45,718 nt of DNA from an uncultured Oscillibacter sp. (GTDB taxonomy: Bacteria; Bacillota; Clostridia; Oscillospirales; Oscillospiraceae), in the NCBI GenBank assembly GCA_910588005.1, contig CAJUQM010000020.1, positions 1 to 45,718 on the forward strand. Direction: 5' to 3'. Position numbers and translations under genes: made by a program. The notes under the pieces were generated by a model. It saw only the letters and a list, made by a program, of their open reading frames with translations. It made no database searches and had not been told where the DNA came from. Shown here piece by piece: positions 22,802-32,100 of the stretch. Position 1 is the stretch's first letter. Every line of letters begins with the position of its first letter.

Positions 22802-24313
22802 CTATTCTATCCTATTCCATTCCGCCGGAGAGAGGGCGTCCTCCGCCGGAGTGGAGTGTACGTCGTCCTTCCAGGCCAGGGTGTAGGTCCGGAGGTCCAC
22901 AACGCGGACCACTGCCCCCAGGACGGGAATCTCCTCCAGGGCGTTGGCCAGAGACGGAAGGCAGTTGAGGAGGATCAGGCAGAGGAGAAGGACCAGAATG
23001 CCGTAGGTCAGCGGGCCTGTCCGGCGGACGGGAGGCTTGGCGGGTTCCAGCGGAATCAGCACGACCCGCAGGATAAACCGGCCGGTCTCCCACTGGCAGC
23101 GGAACAGACCGCCGTACTTGTTCGCCGTGGCCCGGATGCTGGGCAGGCCCAGACCGTGGTTCTCCCGCTTGGGGACCTCCGGCAAGCCGTTGGAATCAAA
23201 GAACACCTGGCGGGGGCAGGGGTTTTCCACGGAGACAATCAGCCGCCCATTTTCCGTCAGCTCCATCTCCAAGCGGATCTGCCTCTGCTCTCCAGGCAGG
23301 TCCCGACAGGCGTGGATGGCGTTTTCCAGGGAGTTGGCCAGAATAACGCACAGGTCTGTCTCCTCAAAGGGCAGCTTCTCGGGAAGTCTGATTTTGGTGT
23401 CCACGGAGCAGCCCGCGTCGGCGGCCTGGACGATGTAAGCCGTCAGAATGGCGTTGATTGTGCTGTTGGCGCACTCGGCGGGATGGGTAAGGGATTCCAG
23501 CCCGCCGTTCAGCGTGCGGACATACTGGAGCGCACCGTCGCTGTTGCCCTGTTGGAGCAGTTCATCCAGAGTGGCCAGGTGATGGCGCATATCGTGCCGG
23601 TAGATCTGGGTCAGCTCCATCTTCTGGCATACGGCGTTGTAATCCCGCTGCTGGAGTTCCATCTGGCGGCTGTTTTCGTACATCCGCATCTGCCGCCAGA
23701 GGGAGTGCAAGATGGTGAGGTAGGTCAGGGGCATCAGGAGCATGACCAGGGCGACCTGGAGCAGCCCGGCGGCGTCCGGCAGAGGGGAGTCCACCGGCAC
23801 GGCGGTGACCATGAGAAGCAGATAATAGGTTCCCCCCACGCCGGTAAACAGCCACCAGCCCTTTTTCAGTTTTTCCTGCAATTCCAGATAGGGCCGGCGC
23901 AGATACCGCCAGAGCAGGAACTCAACCGCTGGGAAAAGCACCAGGCGGCTGAGAAACAGCACCACATAGGTGTTGCCAGCCATGCGGTCCATGAGGTTTG
24001 TGATCTGCATCAGCCAGAAGCTTATGGTGTCCGTCAGACAGAAGAGGAAGAAAAAGCGCCCGTCCCGGTATCTGGAGAGCAGGAAGAAGAGCAGAAGGGA
24101 GGGAATGGTGCAGGTGAAAAAGGCCAGATGCATGATGCCCGCAGGTCCCTGCCGCGCTATGAGCAGCATATTGATGACCGTCAGGGTTCCAATGCCGGCG
24201 GAGCTGCAGATCAGCGTTGTCCGCCAGGAACAGCGGGGTGCGAAGAGCAGCAGGTACAGCGCGGCGATGTGGAGCATGGACCAGAGGAAGGAAATGTCCC
24301 GCAGAAGAGTCAT
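22802..24313 (-). CDS. GHKL sensor histidine kinase with an extra C-terminal membrane segment
   Basis: A 503-residue kinase of the AgrC/VirS-like GHKL group. About six hydrophobic helices fill residues 1-205, then a short coiled linker, an H-box IYRHDMRHHLA with His240, an N-box ILANSLENAIHAC with Asn327 and Asn331, and a G-box HGLGLPSIRATANKYGG at 386-402. Unusually, the chain continues past the ATPase domain. A further hydrophobic segment lies at about 438-451, then LPSLANALEEIPVLGAVVRVVD at 452-473 in two adjoining blocks, resembling the region after the membrane helix in RsiV-like anti-sigma factors. The start follows AAAGGAGG. It lies just downstream of the LytTR regulator gene, so the two form one system. 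The signal is unknown. Confidence 0.88.
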   Translation of the reverse strand: MTLLRDISFLWSMLHIAALYLLLFAPRCSWRTTLICSSAGIGTLTVINMLLIARQGPAGIMHLAFFTCTIPSLLLFFLLSRYRDGRFFFLFCLTDTISFWLMQITNLMDRMAGNTYVVLFLSRLVLFPAVEFLLWRYLRRPYLELQEKLKKGWWLFTGVGGTYYLLLMVTAVPVDSPLPDAAGLLQVALVMLLMPLTYLTILHSLWRQMRMYENSRQMELQQRDYNAVCQKMELTQIYRHDMRHHLATLDELLQQGNSDGALQYVRTLNGGLESLTHPAECANSTINAILTAYIVQAADAGCSVDTKIRLPEKLPFEETDLCVILANSLENAIHACRDLPGEQRQIRLEMELTENGRLIVSVENPCPRQVFFDSNGLPEVPKRENHGLGLPSIRATANKYGGLFRCQWETGRFILRVVLIPLEPAKPPVRRTGPLTYGILVLLLCLILLNCLPSLANALEEIPVLGAVVRVVDLRTYTLAWKDDVHSTPAEDALSPAEWNRIE

Positions 24314-24316
24314 TGT

Positions 24317-25060
24317 TCAGCCTCCTTTCGGCCCGTTGAGCCAGTAGTCTTGCCAGCGCTGCCTGGCCAAGGCGGTCAGGCCCCTGGCCAGGGGAACTCG
24401 GGCGCCGCCGTCCATGCGGAGAAAACCCTTTTCCACGGCTGTGACATAGAACAGGTTCGCCAGGAAGCTGGCTCCGCACTGAAAAAAGCGGGTGTCCTCC
24501 AGCAGGGGGGCGGTCTCCTTCAGGAAGGAACCCCGCAGCGTCACGGTGTCCAGATGGGTTTGGCCCACCAGGTGATAGCGCACCGTCCGGCCCAGCAGCT
24601 CCGCGTACAGGATCTCGTCCAGCCGGATCAGCCGCTGGCCCTCCCGGGTATGAACCGCAACACAGGCTGCACGCCGCTTCTCCAGGGCCGCCGCGGCCTG
24701 GTCCAACACCTGGAAGAGCTGTGCGGGGTCCACGGGTTTGATGAGGTAGTAGAAAGCCCTGGCTGCATATGACTCCACCGCGTACTCTGGGGAGATGGTG
24801 AGGTAGATGATCGCCCCGTCCCTGCCCAGCTCCCGCAGGCGGATTCCCAGGTCGATGCCGGAGAACTCCGGCATCACGATGTCCAGCACATACATATCGA
24901 AGCCGCCGGACTCCTCGTCGGCGGTCAGAAGCTCCTGTCCGGAGGAGAATACGGACGTCTTAACGGTCAGAGCGGGCCGGGCCGCCGCATATTCCCGGAG
25001 CAGTTTGCCTGCGGCGGCACGCTGAGCCGCATCATCGTCGCAGAGGGCGAGTCTGATCAT
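24317..25060 (-). CDS. LytTR family response regulator
   Basis: A 247-residue response regulator. The receiver domain occupies about 1-120, with the acidic cluster CDDD at 7-10, the phosphorylated Asp at 60 in YVLDIVMPEFSG, the Thr/Ser position in YLTIS and the conserved Lys in YYLIKPVDPAQLF. A LytTR DNA-binding domain follows at about 140-240 (IRLDEILYAELLGRTVRYHL, RFFQCGASFLANL, GGARVPLARGLTALARQRW). It should be activated by the adjacent GHKL kinase; its stop is three bases before the kinase start. The ATG at 25060 has AGGAGG eight bases upstream. LytTR proteins bind short direct or inverted repeats, and such sequences lie upstream. Confidence 0.9.
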   Translation of the reverse strand: MIRLALCDDDAAQRAAAGKLLREYAAARPALTVKTSVFSSGQELLTADEESGGFDMYVLDIVMPEFSGIDLGIRLRELGRDGAIIYLTISPEYAVESYAARAFYYLIKPVDPAQLFQVLDQAAAALEKRRAACVAVHTREGQRLIRLDEILYAELLGRTVRYHLVGQTHLDTVTLRGSFLKETAPLLEDTRFFQCGASFLANLFYVTAVEKGFLRMDGGARVPLARGLTALARQRWQDYWLNGPKGG

Positions 25061-25083
25061 GGGAAGCACCTCCTGCTCTCTGT

Positions 25084-25115
25084 GCAAATTATGCGCAAAA
25101 AGGCACATAATTTGC
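25084..25115. promoter_or_regulatory. 13-bp inverted repeat upstream of the LytTR gene
   Basis: GCAAATTATGCGC (25084-25096) and GCACATAATTTGC (25103-25115) are complementary at 12 of 13 positions with a 7-base spacer. It begins 24 bases upstream of the LytTR start, so it is a candidate binding site for that regulator or a partner acting on this two-component operon. Confidence 0.5.
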
Positions 25116-25211
25116 GCAGAGGCCCAAAATTCAGCCGGTTTTGTTATAATCAACATAACACGCCGGCCGCGGGCTTGTCAAGCCATTCCCACGGAGGAGG
25201 TGCGGCGCGCA

Positions 25212-25258
25212 CAGCTTGGGGACGTCCCCAAGCTGTTTCCGGGAGTACTCCCGGAAAC
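25212..25258. repeat. Two adjoining 24-bp perfect palindromes
   Basis: 25212-25235 (centre GACGTC) and 25235-25258 (centre AGTACT) are each fully self-complementary and share the G at 25235. Both are GC-rich with a longest arm of 12 bases. They end 19 bases before the GGAGGAG of the small Cys-rich gene. As RNA each would form a hairpin with almost no loop; as DNA they would be symmetrical protein sites. Confidence 0.8.
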
Positions 25259-25288
25259 AAAGACTGATGCAGATTGGAGGAGACCCGT

Positions 25289-25516
25289 ATGAAAAGCGAC
25301 CCGGCGGCGAGGGACGCGGAAAGGCGGGCTTTCTCCAAGCCCAGAACGGGCTACAGCGTCTGGCCGGGACAGAGTTGCCCGGCGTTCACCCGGCGGGTTG
25401 TGCGGCTGGGCGAGAGCGGCGGCTGCTGGTTTTGCAGATATGCCAACTTCCACCTGCGGGAGTCCGTGGCGCTGGAGGTTGGCGTGTGCTGCTGGCCCAG
25501 GGAGCAGGCTGAGTAA
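25289..25516 (+). CDS. Small Cys-rich protein of unknown function
   Basis: A 75-residue protein with no signal peptide or clear membrane helix. The N-terminal third is charged (SDPAARDAERRAFSK); the rest is rich in Cys, Trp and aromatic residues, with a CWFC motif and a CC pair near the end (SVWPGQSCPAF, GGCWFCRYANF, LEVGVCCWP). The spaced Cys suggest a metal site or disulfides. ATG 25289 has GGAGGAG at 25277-25283, five bases upstream, which is why it is treated as real despite its size. It runs divergently from the two-component genes and convergently with the XRE regulator. I do not recognise the family. Confidence 0.6.
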   Translation: MKSDPAARDAERRAFSKPRTGYSVWPGQSCPAFTRRVVRLGESGGCWFCRYANFHLRESVALEVGVCCWPREQAE

Positions 25517-25527
25517 CGCCGATCGGG

Positions 25528-25875
25528 CTATTCGGCCTGGCCGGCGTCCCGCAGGCTCTCCCGCAGCGCCCGCATGGTTTCGGTGATGATTTTCAACTCG
25601 GAGTGGGTGCAGTCCGACAGGATGCGGGCCGCCTCCCGGTGATACACGGCGTCCGCCGCCGGCAGGCTGTCGCACAGCAGCTCGTCCGCCGTCACGTGCA
25701 GGGCGTTGGCGATGTTCACCAGAGTGGGGAGACTGAGCTTCGTGGCGCCCCGCTCAATATGAGAGATATTGGACGGCTCCTGATTGGAGATCTCCGCCAG
25801 GGACTGCTGCGTCAGTCCCCGGGCTTTCCGCAGCCGGCGGATCCGCAGGCCGATGGCCTGATAATCAAGTTCCAT
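25528..25875 (-). CDS. XRE family transcriptional regulator
   Basis: A 115-residue repressor-like protein with a Cro/C1-type helix-turn-helix at about residues 8-62 (IGLRIRRLRKARGLTQQSLAE, NISHIERGATKLSLPTLVNIANALHVTADELL). A helical C-terminus of about 45 residues follows and could mediate dimerisation. ATG 25875 has AAGGAGGTA at 25881-25889, five bases upstream; the frame is open further but without a ribosome site. It is transcribed away from the giant pilin gene. The two ATATCC/GGATAT dyads at the pilus promoter, about 220 bases upstream, are the natural candidates for its binding sites, so it may control the pilus operon. That link is inference. Confidence 0.88.
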   Translation of the reverse strand: MELDYQAIGLRIRRLRKARGLTQQSLAEISNQEPSNISHIERGATKLSLPTLVNIANALHVTADELLCDSLPAADAVYHREAARILSDCTHSELKIITETMRALRESLRDAGQAE

Positions 25876-25956
25876 ATGCCTACCTCCTTCCCGGCTCCGG
25901 GTCCTGTTCGGGCGGCGCCGCGCCGGGGCAACCAGCCGTATGCCTGCGGGGATTTC

Positions 25957-26040
25957 ATAGTCAAATTCTGCGTGTTTTACACGCAGGCGGGCAAAGCCCG
26001 CCTGCAAAACAGCACTGCCACGTTCGGGTTATTTGACTAT
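25957..26040. repeat. Inverted repeat flanking hairpins upstream of the XRE gene
   Basis: ATAGTCAAAT (25957-25966) and ATTTGACTAT (26031-26040) are exact inverted copies 64 bases apart. Between them lies a 10-bp stem with an AAA loop (25983-25992 with 25996-26005), overlapped by a CTGCGTG/CACGCAG dyad. The outer arms each contain a TTGACT -35-like hexamer pointing outward, so the structure may mark divergent promoters. Confidence 0.5.
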
Positions 26041-26090
26041 ATCAGCAGGACACAGGAAAAAATTTACGGCGCTTTTTGGATTTAAAGTTA

Positions 26091-26119
26091 TTGTATATCC
26101 GATTAGGATATGTTAAAAT
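26091..26119 (+). promoter_or_regulatory. Promoter of the pilus operon
   Basis: TTGTAT (26091-26096) and TAAAAT (26114-26119) are separated by 17 bases. The predicted start is near 26126, about 63 bases before the giant pilin gene. The spacer is filled by the first of two operators. Confidence 0.6.
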
Positions 26120-26143
26120 GTCCTACATATCCGAAAAGGATAT
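26095..26143. promoter_or_regulatory. Two copies of the dyad ATATCCGANNAGGATAT
   Basis: Copy 1 is at 26095-26111, between the -35 and -10 boxes, and copy 2 at 26127-26143, at or just after the predicted start. Both have ATATCC and GGATAT arms with a 5-base centre (GATTA, GAAAA), and they start 32 bases apart, about three helical turns. This is the layout of a cooperative repressor site; the neighbouring XRE protein is the likely binder. Confidence 0.7.
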
Positions 26144-26188
26144 GAAATAATATTTTGGCAGATAGAGCGCCAACTGAGGGATATCCTG

Positions 26189-29100
26189 ATGAGAAGATGC
26201 GACCGGAGAAAATGGAATAGCGGTTTTACCCTTGTGGAAACGCTGGCGGCTGTGGCGGTCCTTGTGATCCTGCTGGGCCTGGGATCCGTAGCGGTGGCCT
26301 ATTACCGGGACTACCTGCGGATCGCGGAGTTGGACAACGCCGCCCGGGAGATCTACATGGCGGCTGAGCACCGGGCGGTGCTGCTGTCGGGCAGCCGGCG
26401 TCTGGGGGGCTTGGTAGAGGACGGGGGGCCGGTGCTGCTTTCCGCCGCTGTGGCGGAGGACGGCGCCGACGAGGCGTACTATCTATCCTCTGAGAACCTG
26501 TCCGCAGCGCTGCTGGACACCGGAAGCATTGATCCGGCGCTGTGGGACGGACACTTTTACATCGTCTATGAGCCTGTCAGCGGCAGCGTGACCGACGTGT
26601 TTTACGCGGAGGAGTCCATTGAGACGCTGATAGACGCCGGTTTCCAGGCGTTTTACGACGAGTGGACGGCGGCGTCCAGGGGGGAACGGATGCGGGCCAG
26701 GCCCATGCTGGGCTACTACGGCGGCGGTATGGCGGAGGGAGACAACTCCAGCCGCCTGCCCACCCCGGATGTCACCGTGCTGATCCGCAATGAGGAGAAG
26801 CTGACGGTGGAGGTCACCTTCAGCGTCCCGACCTCCGTGTCGGCCATCCCGGGCCTGAACATGAGGCGGGAAGTGGAGCTGAAGTACGGCGGCAGCCCGG
26901 TGTCCCTTCTGGAGGGCGGACGCCTGCCCTCCCAAAAGACGACGTTCCGGGACGGCAATACCGTCACCACCTGCACCTGGGTGCTGGACTCGCTGGAGAG
27001 GAGCGAGGGACAGTTCAGGGATCTGTTCGGCGGGACGGGTACATACGGCGGAGACTTTACGGTTTCCGCCAGCCTCAGACTGTCCGCCGCCGGGTACCGG
27101 CCCAGCCGGTCGTCGGACAGCGACACGGATAACAGTCTGTTTGCCGAGGGCAGCGGCGGGAGCACGGCCGGTATCCGCCTTCTGCGCCACCTCCAGAATC
27201 TGGACAGCGGCTTTTCCGGCGTGAGCGGAAAGACCGGCGCGGAGCAGAACGACCGGATCTACTGTGCGGAGAATGAGACCTACCCCGGGTATGCGTTCCA
27301 CCCCATTGAAAATTCGGAGCTGAACGCCTACAACGGCGGTGAAAAGGAGATCTACGGCCTGCTGGTGACGCCGGAGAGCGCCGGCGGGAAGCCGGCGGGA
27401 CTGTTTTCCAGCGCGGGGAACAGGGAAAACATTTTTGACAGCAAAGGCGCGTTTTCCTTTCAGAACATCCGCCTGGTCAACGCCGCGGTGGACGCCGGCG
27501 CGGCGGATGTGGCCGGCGCGCTGGCCGGCACGGCGGAGTACGCCTCTTTTGAGAACTGCCGGGTCTACTGGGAGGCCACCGAGGACCACCCAGATCTGCG
27601 GGAGCTGCTGGGCAGCGACGCGGAGGACGGCGGCTACGTGTATCAGATTAAGGGAGCTGTGGCCGGGGGCCTGGTGGGACGGTTGAACTACAGCTATACC
27701 GGAAATACGATGACCGACTGCTTCGCGGCCACACTGGCGGAGGGACGGGATCTGGCCGGGGGCCTGGTGGGTGCGGTCAATGGGAGCCTGGAGATTGTCA
27801 ATTCCTACGCCGACTGTTACCTGGCCGGCAAAAACGCCGCAGGGCTGATCGGCCGCCTGCAGGCGGACGGGAGCGCCGTTTTGCAGAACTGCTACGCCGC
27901 CGGTTTCATCTATGCGGAGGAGAAGGCCGCCGGGCTGTGCCTGGGAGTAGAGGGAAAGACCTACACGGAAAACGTCTATTCCGCGATGTGCTATCCCGCG
28001 GCGGGAGACGGCTGGGCTGCGGTCTACGGCCTGACGGAGATGCAGGAGAACAGCGGAGAGGGCGTTTTTCAGAACACCTTCTATCTGAAAACCTCCGGTC
28101 AGATAGCCGGAAGTGAGGCGTGGGGCCGGGACTATGCCGGTATGACGGACCGGACCGGGACGTTCAGGGATGGTCTGGGCGGCGCATTTGACTGGAAGAC
28201 CGCCCGGGACACCCGGCCCTACAACCTTCGGGAGCACCTGAACCTGGTGAATTACAGCTTCCCGGGACTGGCGGGCCTGCCCCACTACGGTGACTGGGGC
28301 GCCCAATTCCAGGAACCCAGCCTGGTTTACTTTGAGGAGTATGAGGTTAAAAGACCCGGGGAGGAGCGTTACGGCTTCTCCGGCGGCAACGCCCGGTATT
28401 TGACCGGGATCGGCAGACTGGACAACGAGCGGATCATCCTCTCGGACGGGTACGCCGTGGCGCTGCTGCAGTCGGATCTGAAGGATCTGCCGGAGAACGG
28501 CTACGTCCAGGTCACCTACTGGGACGCCGGCGGACGCTGCTGGGACGGCGTCAAGAACGGTTGGGCCTCCGGCGAAGGCGCCCAGGAGGTGTCCGCTGTC
28601 TACCGCAAGAGCGAACTCACCGCGGCTGTCTGGGAGAACGACGAGGGCAGCGAGGCGGACTACTACCTGATTGCCCTGCCGGAGAAGATGATCGTTGCCG
28701 GCGGGGCCAGTGAGCATTTTTTCCAGTACATCAGGTTTGAACTCAACGCCGACGGGATCGTGCCTGTGAGTGGAGAGTATTTCTACAATCCCCATTTCGC
28801 GGAGACGGTGGTTCCCTATGTGCCGGAGGAGACGGAGGAGAGCGGAACCGCCCCCGTCTGGGACGCCGCGGCCGCCGACAGATACGCCGACGAGGAGCTG
28901 GTGGAGAAGGGCCGGAGAAACACGGCCAGCGTCCGCACGCCCCGGCACCTCTATAATCTGAGCGTCTACAGGGAGTATTACTGCAATCGGGAGCACCGCT
29001 ATACCTTCCGGCAGGAGCTGCATCTGGACTACGGAACGTATACGGGATACGGCCTGTTTTCCGCACCCTTCCGGCAGACCCCCATCGGCAGCTGGAACGA

Positions 29101-32100
29101 ACCCTTCCACGGTGTGTATGACGGTGGCTGCCGCAGAATCCGCGGCGTGACCTTCTCCGTCCAGAAGAACAGCGAACGGTTCTACGCGGGACTCTTCGGC
29201 TATTCCGCTGGGACTCTGCGGGATATCGTGTACAAGATGAATCCCGAGCAGGCGGTGACCGTGGCCATGGACAACGGCTCCCAATCGCTGTATGTGGGCG
29301 CGCTGGCGGGCGGAAACGCGGGCACCATACAAAACTGCGCCGTGTCCGGCATCAGCCTCACGGGCTATTCCTTCGGGTCTACCATCTATGTGGGGGGCCT
29401 GGTGGGGCAGAACAGCGGCGCAATCCGGAACAGTGCCGCCGAGTCCGCCGCCCTGTCTGCCGACTGCTCCAGCTACGCCAGCGCCTATGTGGGCGGTCTG
29501 GCGGGCCGGAACGACGCCGCCCGGGAGATTACCGTGTCCTATGCGGTGGGAAAGATCACGGCCGTGGTGGACAAAAACTCCAGCGCCCGCATCTGCGGCT
29601 TTGTGGGCTACAATGCCGGCGTTATCCGGGACTCCTACGCGGCGGCGGACCTGGAGTCCACCGGGCAGCAGGTGGAGACTTATGGCTTTTGCGGCGTGCG
29701 CAGCGGCAGCCAGACGGAGACCTATTACCTCAACGAGGGAAACTTCACCTACCGGGAGGTCTCCTATGCCGCCGATTACCACCGGGATGACGACAGGGCT
29801 GCGGGGATCAAGTACGCCGCCTTGGAGGCCAATCCCTTCTCCGGATCAAATCCGGGGATGAAAAAGGCGCAGGTGATGGACGCGGATGAATCTGTCGGGG
29901 GCCTCTTCCCCTATCCGACCGGCGTAAAGGATGCCGACAACAGACCTATTCACTACGGCCAGTGGCCCGCGCTTATGGACCTGGGTGAGATGGGCGTCTA
30001 CTACTGGGAAGAGTTGGAGATCAACGGCAAGTCCAAGTTCAATATCAGCGTGCTGGCGGTGAAGCCCGATGAGAAAACCATCACCAAACGGAGCAATCTC
30101 TCCAACGCCCACGATGACGGCGGCGTGGTGACGAACTACGGATACGGGTACTATACCAAAGAGAACGTTCTCCTTACCGCTCTGGATACGACAATCTACT
30201 ATTCACCGGATGGCGGGAGAGGGTCGCAGCTCACCATGGACCGGGAACCCACGGAGTATGAAAGGCGCGTAAATGAGGTGCTGGCGGAGCAGAGCAAGAG
30301 CGCGGAGGGACAGAACGAGGAGTTTGTGTTCCACTCCTACCGGACCTTCGGTCTGGATCAGGAGGGGGGACTGTATCCCTACGGTGTTGCCGCCGCCAGC
30401 CCCAATGCCACGCTGCAGCTGACCCAGGACCACGGCGCAAACAGCACTCAGGTTCTGTTTACCCTGAATCCCCTCTTTGCCGACGCCATGTCGGTAAGGC
30501 TTCCTGACAACAGCTGGAGCGCGGAAAACGGCGCGCCGGTCACCGGGGAGGCGGCGCCGGGCAGCGAGAACAACGTCTACGGCGTGCGGTCCGTCGAGCA
30601 GCTCCAGTTCATCAACTGGAACAGCAGTACGCGGAACACCAGTACGGTGATTGAAAGCGGCACGGACGTCAGCCGCTTCCCCTATCTGTCCAACTCCGGC
30701 GACACCGGAAAGTATTGCTGGACGCAGAGCCACGATATCAGGGGCCGGGAGAACGCCGACGGAACCAAGCGGTATTACACGCCCATTGCCGAGTATTATG
30801 ACGTGAGCACCGGCAGAACGGGCACTCTCAACGGCTGGTTCTGCGGCACCTATGACGGGGACGACTACGTGATCGAGAATGTCAACATCAAGGGGCAGAG
30901 GTCCTCCTGCGCGGGACTGTTTGGCATCGTGTACAACGGGACGCTGAAAAACATCGTTCTGTTTTCCGGAGAGGTCGTCAGCTACCGCAATGAGAGCGGC
31001 CAGACGAACAGCTGCTGGTACGCAATCGGCGGTCTGGCGGGCCTGGCGGCCGCCGACGGTGAGAGCGCAATTCAGAACTGCTCCGTGGCGGGCTACCGGA
31101 TCGAGGCGGACGTCAGAATGCGGGAGGGAGGAAGCAACAACTGGGGCGGCGCCGAGATCGGCGGCCTGGTGGGAATCTCCTTCATGGATATGGAAAAGTG
31201 CGCCGCGGAGACCACCATCGTCTTTCCCGGAAGCATTAAAAGTGTGGATAACATCCGGATTGGCGGCCTGGCGGGAGCCTCCCAGAGGACCATCAGCAAC
31301 AGCTATGCCGGAGGGGAGATCGAAGTGAGGAAGCTGGAGAACCAGTCCAATCTCGGCGGCAGTATCTACATCGGCGGGATCGTGGGAGGCAGCTACTTCA
31401 AGCCCCTGCAGCCCAGCGGCGGAATTATGATCGGAACGGAGGCCTATGATACACAGGGAAATGTGAGCAACACTACAAACAACAGCCTCACGAACTGTTA
31501 CAGCTATGTGGTCCTGCCGGAGGTAAAGGCGGACGGGTATAACAAGATCCAGTCCCTCTATGCCCTGGGCGGCACCGGTGAGATCAACTCTGCGGCGTCG
31601 GCGTTGACAAACTGGGACAACAAGGCCAACCACGGCATTTGCACCATCACAAACTGCTACTACCTGGGGAGCGAGACGCTGAAAAAGAACCAAAACGGCA
31701 TCAGCGGCATCAAGACGGACCTGAACGACGCCCAGGCCGCCAGCGTGACCCACAGACAGCTGGCAGGGCAGGATGATATTGGTGGGCGGACAATCTATCA
31801 GCGCCTGAACAACTTTGCCGGCAGCGACGAGGCGGCCCGGGAGGAGGGACCTTTCCGTCCCGTTACCTCCCGGATCGACGGGTACGACGTAGCGGGTAAA
31901 TACAGCTACCCGCCCGGCGGCCGTCCGGAGCTGGAAGGCCTGGATTACCCCTTCCCCACGATTCTCACGCGGGACAAAGGGGCCAACTGTGTCCACTACG
32001 GCATGTGGCCGCTCAACGGAATCAGGCGGGACAACGGAGGCGCACCCATCGCCCTGGACCTGTACACAAAGCGGACGTACCCCGAGAATCTGACGCTGGA

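Noticed and set aside
22778..24772. Forward open frame of 664 codons across the kinase and LytTR genes
   Set aside because: It covers two clear reverse-strand genes with intact motifs; its own translation is Gln/Gly/His-rich and featureless.
26483..29782. Very long reverse-strand open frame (about 1100 codons) opposite the giant pilin gene
   Set aside because: It is the mirror of a GC-rich coding sequence; the product is rich in Gly, Arg, His and Val with no domain, and the forward frame has a prepilin signal and repeats.
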